From an uncultured Oscillospiraceae bacterium (GTDB taxonomy: Bacteria > Bacillota > Clostridia > Oscillospirales > Oscillospiraceae): DNA of 10,477 nt. The stretch's first letter is position 1; every line of letters begins with the position of its first letter. Location of the stretch: the NCBI GenBank assembly GCA_910577915.1, contig CAJTOM010000078.1:1-10477 (forward strand), in the 5' to 3' direction. The notes under the pieces were generated by a model. The model was not told where the DNA came from. It did no database searches and saw only the letters and a list, made by a program, of their open reading frames with translations. This document shows, one piece after another, positions 1 through 6,405 of the stretch. The position numbers and the translations under genes were made by a program.

Positions 1-57
1 CGCACAAAAAGTAACCGCAGGGCGTGGGGCCGCGCAGGCCCCACAGGCCGGTTCCAG
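1..57 (-). repeat. Copy A of a hairpin-rich 3'-end repeat (cut by window edge)
   Basis: This copy lies just past the stop codon of the minus-strand DUF1643 gene. Read on the minus strand it holds CTGGAACC (57-50), then a perfect stem-loop GTGGGGCC-TGCGC-GGCCCCAC (44-24), then GTTACTTTTTGTGCG (15-1). The last piece is the left arm and loop of a palindrome seen whole at 2306-2333. Bases 20-45 are the exact reverse complement of 2221-2246 (26 bases). The stem-loop could serve as a transcription terminator or an mRNA 3'-end protector, but no U-run follows it directly. The element continues outside the window. Confidence 0.75.
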
Positions 58-63
58 CAGAAT

Positions 64-705
64 CTAGCCCCCGCGCCGCGCAGCGGCGCAGCGCTCCAGA
101 GTTCGGCAATACGCTTCCGCATCAAATGCATCCAGCCCGCTGTCCTTCCGGAGATACAGGGGGTGGTGGGGGTGCCCCGCCTTGGACCGGGCGCCGGCAG
201 TGTACCAGCGCGCCCCCCAGGCACGCCCCGCCTCCACCATGTCCCGGACACAGCCGGACAGGTAGGGCCGCCGCTCAATGACGGTCCCCCAGGCGGCCCA
301 GACGGCGGGCGAGGCGGAGCGGGAGAGGGCGTAGGCAAAGGCCGCCATGTTCTCCCGGTGGAGGGCGGGATTTAAAACGTGCTCCAGGTCCTGGGGACGG
401 GTGGCCCGCTGGGGGTAGACGTTGAACATGATGAAGCTGTCGTAGCCGTTGTGCAGGGCTACCCGCTCCACGCTTTTGAGGGTGTTGTCCAGGTTGCCGG
501 GGGCGGCGGTGGAGGGGTTCACCCCTACGCAGATGAGGGGGCGCTCCCCCCGCGTGGCCAGTATGTACCGGTACTCCTGGTACGTATTGGGTACGTACAG
601 CCAGCGGCCCGCGTCGTAGTCCGGGGAGGGGCGCAGGGCCTCCGCCAGCGCCTGGTCAAAGGGCAGCAGCTCCGTCTGGGTGGTGGGACAGGCGGGAATA
701 TGCAT
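64..705 (-). CDS. DUF1643 family protein
   Basis: This 213-residue protein resembles the DUF1643 family, whose biochemical role is not established to my knowledge. Recognisable family-like blocks are GVNPSTA (residues 61-67), FNVYPQRAT (94-102), WAAWG (136-140) and GHPHHPLYL (177-185). I see no signal peptide or membrane segment, so it is probably cytoplasmic. The ATG at 705 is chosen because AGGAGG lies six bases upstream. The frame stays open to a further ATG at 768, but that start would include the likely promoter at 735-764. The gene stands alone, divergent from the DUF512 gene, and ends in TAG beside a hairpin repeat. Family assignment is fairly secure from the motif order; function is unknown. 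Confidence 0.8.
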   Translation of the reverse strand: MHIPACPTTQTELLPFDQALAEALRPSPDYDAGRWLYVPNTYQEYRYILATRGERPLICVGVNPSTAAPGNLDNTLKSVERVALHNGYDSFIMFNVYPQRATRPQDLEHVLNPALHRENMAAFAYALSRSASPAVWAAWGTVIERRPYLSGCVRDMVEAGRAWGARWYTAGARSKAGHPHHPLYLRKDSGLDAFDAEAYCRTLERCAAARRGG

Positions 706-734
706 AGGTCGCCTCCTCCTGCTTTGATAGGCAC

Positions 735-764
735 AGTGTACCACAGCCGCCCGGCTCTGTGCAA
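735..764 (-). promoter_or_regulatory. Putative sigma-A promoter of the DUF1643 gene, with an inverted repeat
   Basis: Read on the minus strand, TTGCAC (764-759) and TACACT (740-735) are separated by 18 bases and lie about 30-60 bases before the ATG at 705. Both boxes are imperfect (three and four matches to consensus). An inverted repeat GCACAG (731-736) with CTGTGC (757-762) spans the spacer and could be an operator, which is inference. Confidence 0.45.
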
Positions 765-837
765 CCATATTCCCGGGGGGACGGGAAAAAAATCTTCTCC
801 TGCCCCGGAGGGAGGCGCGACTTTTGTGAATTTGATA

Positions 838-866
838 TTGAAATGGGGAACAATTTACAGTATACT
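838..866 (+). promoter_or_regulatory. Putative sigma-A promoter of the DUF512 gene
   Basis: TTGAAA (838-843) and TATACT (861-866) are separated by exactly 17 bases, in an AT-rich island inside otherwise GC-rich DNA. The predicted transcript would start near 873 and have a leader of about 27 bases before the ATG at 900. This is the best promoter match in the window. It also argues against the upstream in-frame ATG at 759 as the start. Confidence 0.7.
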
Positions 867-899
867 CTATTGTGCAAACATGTATTTCCGGGAGGCGCC

Positions 900-2198
900 A
901 TGAGTACCCTTATTACTTCCATCGACCGACGCTCTCCGGCGGAGCGGGCGGGGGTCCGGCCGGGGGAGCGGCTGCTCTCCATCAACTCCCGCGCCGTGGA
1001 GGACGTGCTGGACTACCGCTTTTTCGGCTATGACGCGAATCCCCTGCTGGAGCTGGAGGCCCCCGACGGCTCCCGCCGGAGCCTGCGGGTGAAAAAGCCC
1101 GAGGGGACGGACCTGGGGCTGAACTTTGAGACCTACCTCATGGACAAGCCCCGGCCCTGCGCCAATCACTGCCTGTTCTGCTTCGTGGACCAGATGGCCC
1201 CCGGCTGCCGGGACACCCTCTATTTCAAGGACGACGACGCCCGGCTGAGCTTCCTGATGGGCAATTATATCACCCTCACCAATCTGTCGGACCGGGAGGT
1301 GCGGCGGATCATTGAGCTGCGCATCAGCCCCATCAACGTCTCCGTCCACGCAACGGACCCCAAGCTGCGCAGCGTCCTTCTGGGCAGCAGAGCCGGCGGG
1401 GAGAGCCTGGCGGTCATGCGCCGGCTCGGCGAGGCGGGCATCGCCATGAACGGGCAGATCGTCCTGTGTCCGGGGTACAACGACGGCGAGCAGCTGCAGA
1501 GGACCATGGAGGACATGGCCGCTTGGGGGTTCAACAGCTGCTCCATTGTGCCGGTGGGGCTGACGAAGTTCCGGGAGGGGCTTTCGAGGCTCCGGCCCGT
1601 GGACCGGGAGACGGCCAATCAGGTGATCGGCCAGGTGGACGCCTTCGGGGCACGGTGCCTGGAGCGGTACGGGTCCCGGAAGTTCTTCTGCTCCGATGAG
1701 CTGTATATCCGGGCGGGGCGGGACCTGCCGGAGGAGGTGTACTACGAGGAGTACGTCCAGATCGAAAACGGCGTGGGGATGCTCCGCAGCCTCATGGCCG
1801 AGTTCGAGGCGGGGCTGAGGCTGGAGGACGGGGGCGCGGAGGCCTCCCCCTACACCATCGCCACCGGCGTCAGCGCGCGGCCCTTTTTGCAGGATCTGGC
1901 GGACAGGGCGCGGGAAAGGACCGGGGTGCGCGGGCAGGTTGTCGCCATTGAGAACGACTTCTTCGGGCACACCATCGACGTGGCCGGGCTCGTCACCGGG
2001 GGGGACCTGATCGCCCAGCTGCGGGGCCGGGACCTGGGGGCGCGGCTGCTGATTCCTGTTAATATGCTCCGCCACGGGGGAGATGTGTTTTTGGATGATC
2101 TCCGGGTGGTTGATGTGGAGAAGGCCCTGGGCGTGCCGGTGACGGTGGTGGAGCAGGATGGGTTTGATCTGCTGGAGAGCATGGTGGGGAGAAAGTGA
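900..2198 (+). CDS. PDZ-like/radical SAM/DUF512 protein
   Basis: This 432-residue protein has three parts. Residues about 1-65 form a PDZ-like domain (SPAERAGVRPGERLLSIN near the start). A radical-SAM-like region follows with a CxxxCxxC cluster motif at C87, C91 and C94, then a DUF512-like C-terminal half. The cysteine spacing suggests a [4Fe-4S] cluster binding S-adenosylmethionine; the substrate is unknown. No signal peptide or membrane segment is seen. The start at 900 has GGGAGG at 890-895, four bases upstream, and follows a good promoter. From memory, relatives in clostridia often sit directly upstream of der, so a link to ribosome assembly or translation has been an obvious guess, but it is not shown here. 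In this window about 1.1 kb separates it from der. Confidence 0.88.
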   Translation: MSTLITSIDRRSPAERAGVRPGERLLSINSRAVEDVLDYRFFGYDANPLLELEAPDGSRRSLRVKKPEGTDLGLNFETYLMDKPRPCANHCLFCFVDQMAPGCRDTLYFKDDDARLSFLMGNYITLTNLSDREVRRIIELRISPINVSVHATDPKLRSVLLGSRAGGESLAVMRRLGEAGIAMNGQIVLCPGYNDGEQLQRTMEDMAAWGFNSCSIVPVGLTKFREGLSRLRPVDRETANQVIGQVDAFGARCLERYGSRKFFCSDELYIRAGRDLPEEVYYEEYVQIENGVGMLRSLMAEFEAGLRLEDGGAEASPYTIATGVSARPFLQDLADRARERTGVRGQVVAIENDFFGHTIDVAGLVTGGDLIAQLRGRDLGARLLIPVNMLRHGGDVFLDDLRVVDVEKALGVPVTVVEQDGFDLLESMVGRK

Positions 2199-2220
2199 GC
2201 TGGGGCGCAGCCCTACAGCT

Positions 2221-2393
2221 TGTGGGGCCTGCGCGGCCCCACGCCCCCGGGGGCCATCATTCGGCCTTCGGCCGAACGACCGGCCCGGCGGCCGCAGGCC
2301 GCCCAGTTACTTTTTGTGCGAACAAAAAGTAACCAAAAAATCGCTGGAACCGGGGGTTCCAGACCTCCCCTCTCGGGGCCGCCCTTTGGGCGG
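2221..2393 (+). repeat. Copy B of the hairpin-rich 3'-end repeat: run of seven small palindromes
   Basis: Just after the DUF512 stop codon come back-to-back palindromes: GTGGGGCC-TGCGC-GGCCCCAC (2222-2242), GCCCCCGGGGGC (2243-2254), TTCGGCC-TTC-GGCCGAA (2260-2276), GGCGGCC-GCA-GGCCGCC (2287-2303), the 28-base palindrome at 2306-2333, CTGGAACC-GGG-GGTTCCAG (2344-2362) and CCGCCC-TTT-GGGCGG (2379-2393). Two modules, and the CTGGAACC arm, recur at 1-57 in the opposite strand but in the same position relative to the upstream gene. No convincing protein is encoded. The run may end transcription or shield mRNA ends; it may also be a scattered intergenic repeat family. Confidence 0.8.
2306..2333. 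repeat. Perfect 12-bp palindrome with GCGA loop
   Basis: The arms GTTACTTTTTGT (2306-2317) and ACAAAAAGTAAC (2322-2333) are perfect complements around GCGA (2318-2321). GCGA is a GNRA-type tetraloop if the plus strand is transcribed. The arm carries its own T5 run and the element is followed by A6 (2335-2340), so it could act as a bidirectional terminator. Bases 1-15 are the reverse complement of 2306-2320, showing that it is a repeated module. Confidence 0.8.
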
Positions 2394-2596
2394 ACCTCCT
2401 CGGCGGGGGATTTATGGGGATTGGGCGGAAGCTTTGATGGATTGGGCGCCACGTGAATGAGAAATCCTTCGGGGTTCTGATCTGGGGGCTTGGCAGTCGA
2501 CCAACTCCGCCTGCCGGCCTTTTAAAGGGGAAAGGCTGCTGTTTGTGGAGCGTTTTATTGGAGTGCTGTGGGATACGGGGCCGTGTGGGATTGGGG
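2394..2596. other. Non-coding spacer
   Basis: I see no supportable gene here. The stretch contains a 10-base direct repeat, GGATTGGGCG, at 2418-2427 and 2439-2448. It also has a short hairpin, GCCTTT (2517-2522) with AAAGGC (2531-2536), which lies downstream of the minus-strand small gene and could weakly contribute to its 3' end. Reading frames crossing it have no Shine-Dalgarno site or recognisable motif. Confidence 0.5.
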
Positions 2597-2650
2597 TTAC
2601 AGGAGATGCAGCATGAGGGATGCGCCCAGGCGGAAGCCCTCGCGAAACTA
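2597..2650 (-). other. In-frame continuation of the DUF6809-like gene past a TAG codon
   Basis: Directly after TAG (2650-2648) the same frame continues for 16 codons, reading FREGFRLGASLMLHLL, then stops at TAA (2599-2597). A Phe-x-x-Gly-Phe-Arg-Leu-Gly-Ala block near the C-terminus is what I recall as typical of DUF6809-like proteins. The TAG therefore appears to cut off the most conserved part. The simplest reading is a nonsense mutation; amber readthrough or a sequencing error are alternatives. Confidence 0.65.
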
Positions 2651-2839
2651 TTGCAGATTGTCCGCGCGGGCAATGTCCGCTTGCGCGGCGTTGAGTGAAT
2701 CGAGCGCTTCCGGGCTGAGCTCCGGTACGAGCTTCTCCCATAGCTCGGATTCCCGCTGGTACAGGGCGCGCAGTTCCTCCGGTGGGTCGCAGCGGGAATA
2801 AAATGGACTGTCGAAGAGTTCTTTTAATATGTCAGTCAT
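2648..2839 (-). CDS. Small DUF6809-like protein, probably truncated
   Basis: This 63-residue acidic protein begins MTDILKELFDS and is mostly predicted helix, with many Glu, Leu and Ala residues. It resembles the N-terminal part of DUF6809-type small proteins, often found near phage or mobile genes; this is from memory. The ATG at 2839 is chosen because AGGAGG lies nine bases upstream; an earlier in-frame ATG at 2884 has no comparable site. The frame ends at a TAG, but the same frame continues with a family-like C-terminus to 2597 (79 residues plus the TAG position). It is divergent from the XRE regulator, from which it is separated by 93 bases, so the two may share control. Function is unknown, and it may be a decaying gene. 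Confidence 0.6.
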   Translation of the reverse strand: MTDILKELFDSPFYSRCDPPEELRALYQRESELWEKLVPELSPEALDSLNAAQADIARADNLQ

Positions 2840-2893
2840 GGCAATGCGCCTCCTCTCGATGGCAGTATATAACAAAATCTTCAATCAGTCAGT

Positions 2894-2920
2894 ATTATGA
2901 TCTTAAATGTTTAACATAAT
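2894..2920. promoter_or_regulatory. Possible operator between the two divergent small genes
   Basis: This AT-rich spacer carries the inverted repeat ATTATG (2894-2899) with CATAAT (2915-2920), plus an inner pair TTAA-ATGT-TTAA (2903-2914) that is slightly off centre. Its place just before the XRE gene fits autoregulation, which is common for such repressors. A TATACT box reading leftward toward the DUF6809-like gene is visible at 2868-2863, without a good -35 box. Confidence 0.3.
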
Positions 2921-2932
2921 GATGAGGTACAC

Positions 2933-3145
2933 ATGGAGCACTCTGAGAGAATTTTGCAAATTATAAAGGAATGCGGGTACACGGAATATCGCGTCGCTAG
3001 AGATACGGGGATTTCTATGAGCTTGTTCAGTCAGTGGAAGAAAAAACCCTCTTCCAACATTTATTCCAGCAAACTCGTTGCAATCGCCGACTATCTGGGG
3101 TGCTCCGTGGACTACCTGCTGGGGAGAGCGGAGGAGCCGGAATAG
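2933..3145 (+). CDS. XRE-family helix-turn-helix transcriptional regulator
   Basis: This 70-residue single-domain DNA-binding protein has a helix-turn-helix at about residues 17-36 (TEYRVARDTGISMSLFSQWK). A typical XRE ending follows, with LVAIADYLGCSVDYLLGR at residues 48-65. It is likely cytoplasmic and dimeric, repressing nearby genes and perhaps its own promoter. The ATG at 2933 follows GATGAGG with five bases between. Its first half is clearly AT-richer than the flanking housekeeping genes and uses codons such as ATA, TTG and AGA, a sign of horizontal transfer. The divergent small gene supports a mobile or prophage-remnant origin. Domain assignment is secure; its targets are not known. 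Confidence 0.85.
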   Translation: MEHSERILQIIKECGYTEYRVARDTGISMSLFSQWKKKPSSNIYSSKLVAIADYLGCSVDYLLGRAEEPE

Positions 3146-3156
3146 GGCGCATCCGC

Positions 3157-3172
3157 AGGAGTAGGCACTCCT
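3157..3172 (+). terminator. Weak hairpin after the XRE gene
   Basis: AGGAGT (3157-3162) pairs with ACTCCT (3167-3172) around AGGC, twelve bases after the XRE stop codon. There is no U-run, so intrinsic termination is doubtful and der could be read through from upstream. Confidence 0.25.
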
Positions 3173-3270
3173 GACGGCCCAGGGTACTCCGCAGAACAAA
3201 CAGTCTCCCATATCGCAGCGAAGACAGCCCGCGCAGGGAGGACGCAGAAAAATCAAGAAACCATTCCCCT

Positions 3271-3284
3271 CGCGCCGGAGCGCG
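3271..3284 (+). other. Hairpin in the der leader
   Basis: CGCGC (3271-3275) pairs with GCGCG (3280-3284) around CGGA. The hairpin ends six bases before the AGGAG ribosome-binding site of der (3291-3295), close enough that it might influence initiation. I saw no clear promoter in 3146-3302 and no named riboswitch pattern. Confidence 0.35.
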
Positions 3285-3302
3285 CGAAGAAGGAGTTAAA
3301 CC

Positions 3303-4631
3303 ATGCCAAAACCAATTATCGCCATCGTCGGCCGCCCCAATGTGGGCAAATCCGCTCTGTTCAACAAGCTGATCGGGAGGAGAATCTCCATCGTGGAGGA
3401 CACCCCCGGCGTTACGCGCGACCGTATCTACGGCGAGTCCGACTGGAACGGACGGAAATTTACCCTCATCGACACCGGGGGCATCGAGCCCCGCACCGAC
3501 AGCGAAATCCTCACCTTCATGCGCGAGCAGGCCGGTATCGCCGTGAGCCATGCGGACGTGATCGTCTTCCTCACCGACATCAAGACCGGGCTCACCGCCT
3601 CGGACCAGGAGGTGGCCGCCATGCTGCTGCGCAGCGGCAAGCCCATCGTGCTGGCGGTGAACAAGATGGACTCCACCGGTGCGACGGATCCGGACTTCTA
3701 CGAGTTCTATAATCTGGGGCTGGGGGACCCCGTGGCCGTCTCCGCCCTCCACGGCCACGGCACCGGGGACCTGCTGGACGAGTGCGTGAGGTACTTCCCC
3801 CCCGAGGGGGAGGACGAGGAGGACGAGGACCGGATCCAGGTGGCCATCATCGGCAAGCCTAACGTGGGCAAGTCCTCCCTGACCAACAAGATCTTGGGAC
3901 AGCAGAGGACCATCGTCAGCGACGTGGCCGGCACCACCAGGGACGCCATCGACAGCTATTTCGAGAACGAGACCGGGAAGTACGTCTTCATCGATACCGC
4001 CGGCATGCGCAAAAAAGCCAAGGTGGACGAGGCCATCGAGCGCTACAGCGTGCTCAGGGCCCAGATGGCCATCGAGCGGGCGGACGTGTGCCTGATCCTC
4101 ATCGACGCCCAGGAGGGCGTCACCGAGCAGGACACCAAGGTGGCCGGTATGGCCCACGAGGCCGGTAAGGCCAGCATTATTGTGGTCAACAAGTGGGACC
4201 TTATCGAGAAGGACGGCAAGACCATGGACCGGATGCGGGAGGAGGTCAGGCGGGATCTCGCCTATATGACCTACGCCCCCGTCCTCTTCATCTCCGCCGC
4301 CACGGGCCAGCGGGTGGACAGGCTCTTCGAGCTCATCCAGTACGTGAACAACCAGGCGGCCACCAGAATTACCACCGGGATGCTCAACTCCGTGCTGGCC
4401 GACGCCCAGACGCGGGTCCAGCCCCCCACGGACAAGGGGCGGCGGCTGAAGATCTACTATATGACCCAGGCGGGGGTGAAGCCCCCCCACTTCGTGTGCT
4501 TCTGCAACGACGCGCGGCTGTTCCACTTCTCCTACCAGCGGTATTTGGAGAACCAGATCCGCACGGTGTTCGGGCTGGAGGGAACGCCCATTAAAATGAC
4601 GATCAGACAAAAGGGCGATAAGGAGGAGTGA
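3303..4631 (+). CDS. der: Ribosome-assembly GTPase Der (EngA)
   Basis: Der is an essential double-domain GTPase needed for 50S ribosomal subunit maturation. The 442-residue length fits the family. The first G domain shows GRPNVGKS (10-17), DTGG (57-60), NKMD (120-123) and SALH (147-150). An acidic linker (GEDEEDEDR, about 169-177) leads to the second G domain, with GKPNVGKS (184-191), DTAG (231-234), NKWD (296-299) and SAATG (331-335). Residues from about 355 form the KH-like RNA-binding domain. The ATG at 3303 has AGGAG seven bases upstream. The stop at 4629-4631 lies six bases before plsY, indicating co-transcription. No key residue is missing. Confidence 0.98.
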   Translation: MPKPIIAIVGRPNVGKSALFNKLIGRRISIVEDTPGVTRDRIYGESDWNGRKFTLIDTGGIEPRTDSEILTFMREQAGIAVSHADVIVFLTDIKTGLTASDQEVAAMLLRSGKPIVLAVNKMDSTGATDPDFYEFYNLGLGDPVAVSALHGHGTGDLLDECVRYFPPEGEDEEDEDRIQVAIIGKPNVGKSSLTNKILGQQRTIVSDVAGTTRDAIDSYFENETGKYVFIDTAGMRKKAKVDEAIERYSVLRAQMAIERADVCLILIDAQEGVTEQDTKVAGMAHEAGKASIIVVNKWDLIEKDGKTMDRMREEVRRDLAYMTYAPVLFISAATGQRVDRLFELIQYVNNQAATRITTGMLNSVLADAQTRVQPPTDKGRRLKIYYMTQAGVKPPHFVCFCNDARLFHFSYQRYLENQIRTVFGLEGTPIKMTIRQKGDKEE

Positions 4632-4637
4632 TGGGGC

Positions 4638-5276
4638 ATGCCTGTAAGTTTCATGGATTGGCTGCGGTATTTCGCCGCGGCGCTGCTGCCCGCGGCGGCC
4701 ATCGCCTATCTCTGCGGCTGCTTCAACGGGGCGGTCATTGTGTCCAAATATATTCTGCGGGACGACGTCCGCAGCCACGGCAGCGGCAACGCGGGGCTGA
4801 CCAATTTCTACAGGACCTTCGGCGGCTTTCTGACACTAATGGTGATCCTTACCGATGTGCTCAAGGCGGTTGCGGCGCTGCTCCTCGCCGGGATGCTGGT
4901 CGGCGGGACCTTCGGGCAGTACTGGGCGGGGCTGTTCTGCCTGCTGGGGCATATGTTCCCCTGTATGTTCCGGTTCAAGGGGGGCAAGGGCATTCTCTCC
5001 GGCGGGGCCATCGCCATTATGATCGACTGGCGGATCGCCCTGGTGGTCTGGGGCGGGTTCCTGCTGCTGACGGTTTTGACGCGGTATGTGTCCCTGGGGT
5101 CCCTGTGGGCCGGGGGCAGCTTCCCGTTTATTACCTGGTACTGCTTCCCCAGTCCGGGGATCGTTGCGCTGGCCTTTGTCATCGGCGGACTGATCGTGTG
5201 GCAGCACCGGGCCAATGTCCGGCGGCTGCTGAAGGGGACGGAGCGCAAGTTCAGCCTGCATAAAAAGCGGGAGTAG
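4638..5276 (+). CDS. plsY: Glycerol-3-phosphate acyltransferase PlsY
   Basis: PlsY is a membrane enzyme that transfers an acyl group from acyl-phosphate to glycerol-3-phosphate, giving lysophosphatidic acid, the first step of phospholipid synthesis in most bacteria. The 212-residue protein has several hydrophobic segments. It carries the three family motifs: SHGSGNAGLTN (46-56, with Leu where Ala is usual), FRFKGGKG (111-118) and WQHRANVRRLLKGTE (188-202). The start at 4638 follows the der stop by six bases, and AGGAGG inside the end of der (4621-4626) serves as its ribosome-binding site. The neighbouring gpsA supplies its substrate. Confidence 0.96.
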   Translation: MPVSFMDWLRYFAAALLPAAAIAYLCGCFNGAVIVSKYILRDDVRSHGSGNAGLTNFYRTFGGFLTLMVILTDVLKAVAALLLAGMLVGGTFGQYWAGLFCLLGHMFPCMFRFKGGKGILSGGAIAIMIDWRIALVVWGGFLLLTVLTRYVSLGSLWAGGSFPFITWYCFPSPGIVALAFVIGGLIVWQHRANVRRLLKGTERKFSLHKKRE

Positions 5277-5348
5277 AGGGCGCTTTTATCTCTTTATACA
5301 TGATACATTTTTTTAAAAACCGCATGCCGGATCGGGAGGTCTTTTGAT
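5277..5348 (+). other. AT-rich spacer between plsY and gpsA
   Basis: This 72-base spacer is AT-rich in its middle, with a direct repeat ATACAT and a T7-A5 run, and ends with GGAGG nine bases before gpsA. I could not fit a convincing -35/-10 pair or a hairpin terminator, so gpsA is probably read from upstream, perhaps with a weak extra promoter. Confidence 0.3.
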
Positions 5349-6353
5349 ATGCGCATCACCGTACTGGGCAGCGGCGGCTGGGGGACGGCCCTGGCGCTGC
5401 TGCTGACGGACAACGGACATAGGGTGACGCTGTGGTCCCACAGCGCCCAGCGGTGTGAGCTGCTGCGCCGGGAGCGGGTCAATCCCCGGCTGCCGGGGGT
5501 GGCCCTGCCGGAGGCGCTGGAGCTGACGGACAGCCTGGAGGCGCTGGGAGAGAGCGAGGTGGCGGTGATGGCCGCGCCGTCCTTCGCCGTGCGGGAGACG
5601 GCCAGAAAGGCCGCCCCCTTCCTGGCGCCGGAGACCCTGTGGGTGTCGGCGGCCAAGGGCATCGAGCGGGACACCGCCCTGCGCATGACGGAGATCCTGG
5701 AGCAGGAGACCGGGCGAAGGGCGGCGGCGCTGTCGGGGCCCTCCCACGCCGAGGAGGTGGGCCGGGGCGCGCCCACGGGCTGCGTGGCGGCGGCCAGGGA
5801 TCTGGAGACCGCCCAGCGGGTCCAGGATGTGTTTATGAGCCCCCGGTTCCGGGTCTACACCAACGAGGACCTGGTGGGGGTGGAGCTGGGGGCGGCGCTG
5901 AAAAACGTGCTGGCCCTGTGCTGCGGCATCAGCGACGGCATGGGGCTGGGGGACAACGCCAAGGCCCTGCTGATGACCAGGGGCATGACGGAGATGGCCC
6001 GGCTGGGGGTGGCCATGGGGGGACGCAAGGACACCTTCGCGGGGCTGGCCGGCATGGGGGATCTGATCGTGACGTGCACCTCCATGCACTCCCGAAACCG
6101 GCGGTGCGGCATCCTTATCGGCCAGGGGCGCTCCGCCAGGGAGGCCGCCGGCGAGGTGGGGGCCGTGGTGGAGGGCTGCTTCGCCGCCCTCAGCGCCCAG
6201 CAGCTCGCGGAGAAAATGGGGGTGGAGATGCCCATCTGCCGGTGCGCTTACCGGGTCATCTACGAGGACGCCAGCGTGGAGAGCGTGGCGGAGGAGCTGA
6301 TGCGCCGGAGCAGGCGGCGGGAGGTGGACGAGAGCTGGATCGGGGGTATGTAG
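5349..6353 (+). CDS. gpsA: NAD(P)-dependent glycerol-3-phosphate dehydrogenase
   Basis: GpsA is a cytoplasmic enzyme that reduces dihydroxyacetone phosphate to sn-glycerol-3-phosphate, the backbone for phospholipids and the substrate of PlsY encoded just upstream. The 334-residue length matches the family. Seen directly are the N-terminal nucleotide-binding loop GSGGWGTALA (7-16), AAKGIER (101-107, K103), GPSHAEEV (130-137), the catalytic lysine in GAALKNV (K185), and GMGDLIVTCTSMHSRNRR (235-252). The ATG at 5349 follows GGAGG by nine bases. A much longer minus-strand open frame opposite this gene is a high-GC shadow. Confidence 0.97.
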   Translation: MRITVLGSGGWGTALALLLTDNGHRVTLWSHSAQRCELLRRERVNPRLPGVALPEALELTDSLEALGESEVAVMAAPSFAVRETARKAAPFLAPETLWVSAAKGIERDTALRMTEILEQETGRRAAALSGPSHAEEVGRGAPTGCVAAARDLETAQRVQDVFMSPRFRVYTNEDLVGVELGAALKNVLALCCGISDGMGLGDNAKALLMTRGMTEMARLGVAMGGRKDTFAGLAGMGDLIVTCTSMHSRNRRCGILIGQGRSAREAAGEVGAVVEGCFAALSAQQLAEKMGVEMPICRCAYRVIYEDASVESVAEELMRRSRRREVDESWIGGM

Positions 6354-6405
6354 CAGAGAGGGCATCCCCCGGTTGCAAAGAGAGATTCCAGGAGAGCAGG
6401 TGCGT

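Noticed and set aside
867..2075. Minus-strand open frame of 402 codons opposite the DUF512 gene
   Set aside because: Low-complexity Pro/Gln/His/Val composition, no motif, and antisense to a well-supported gene.
2213..2741. Several short open frames across the hairpin region
   Set aside because: Their translations simply follow the palindromic repeats, with no start signals or domain-like sequence.
3027..4778. Minus-strand open frame of 583 codons opposite der
   Set aside because: It lies antisense to an unmistakable Der, is rich in Gly, His, Val and Asp as high-GC shadows are, and shows no domain.
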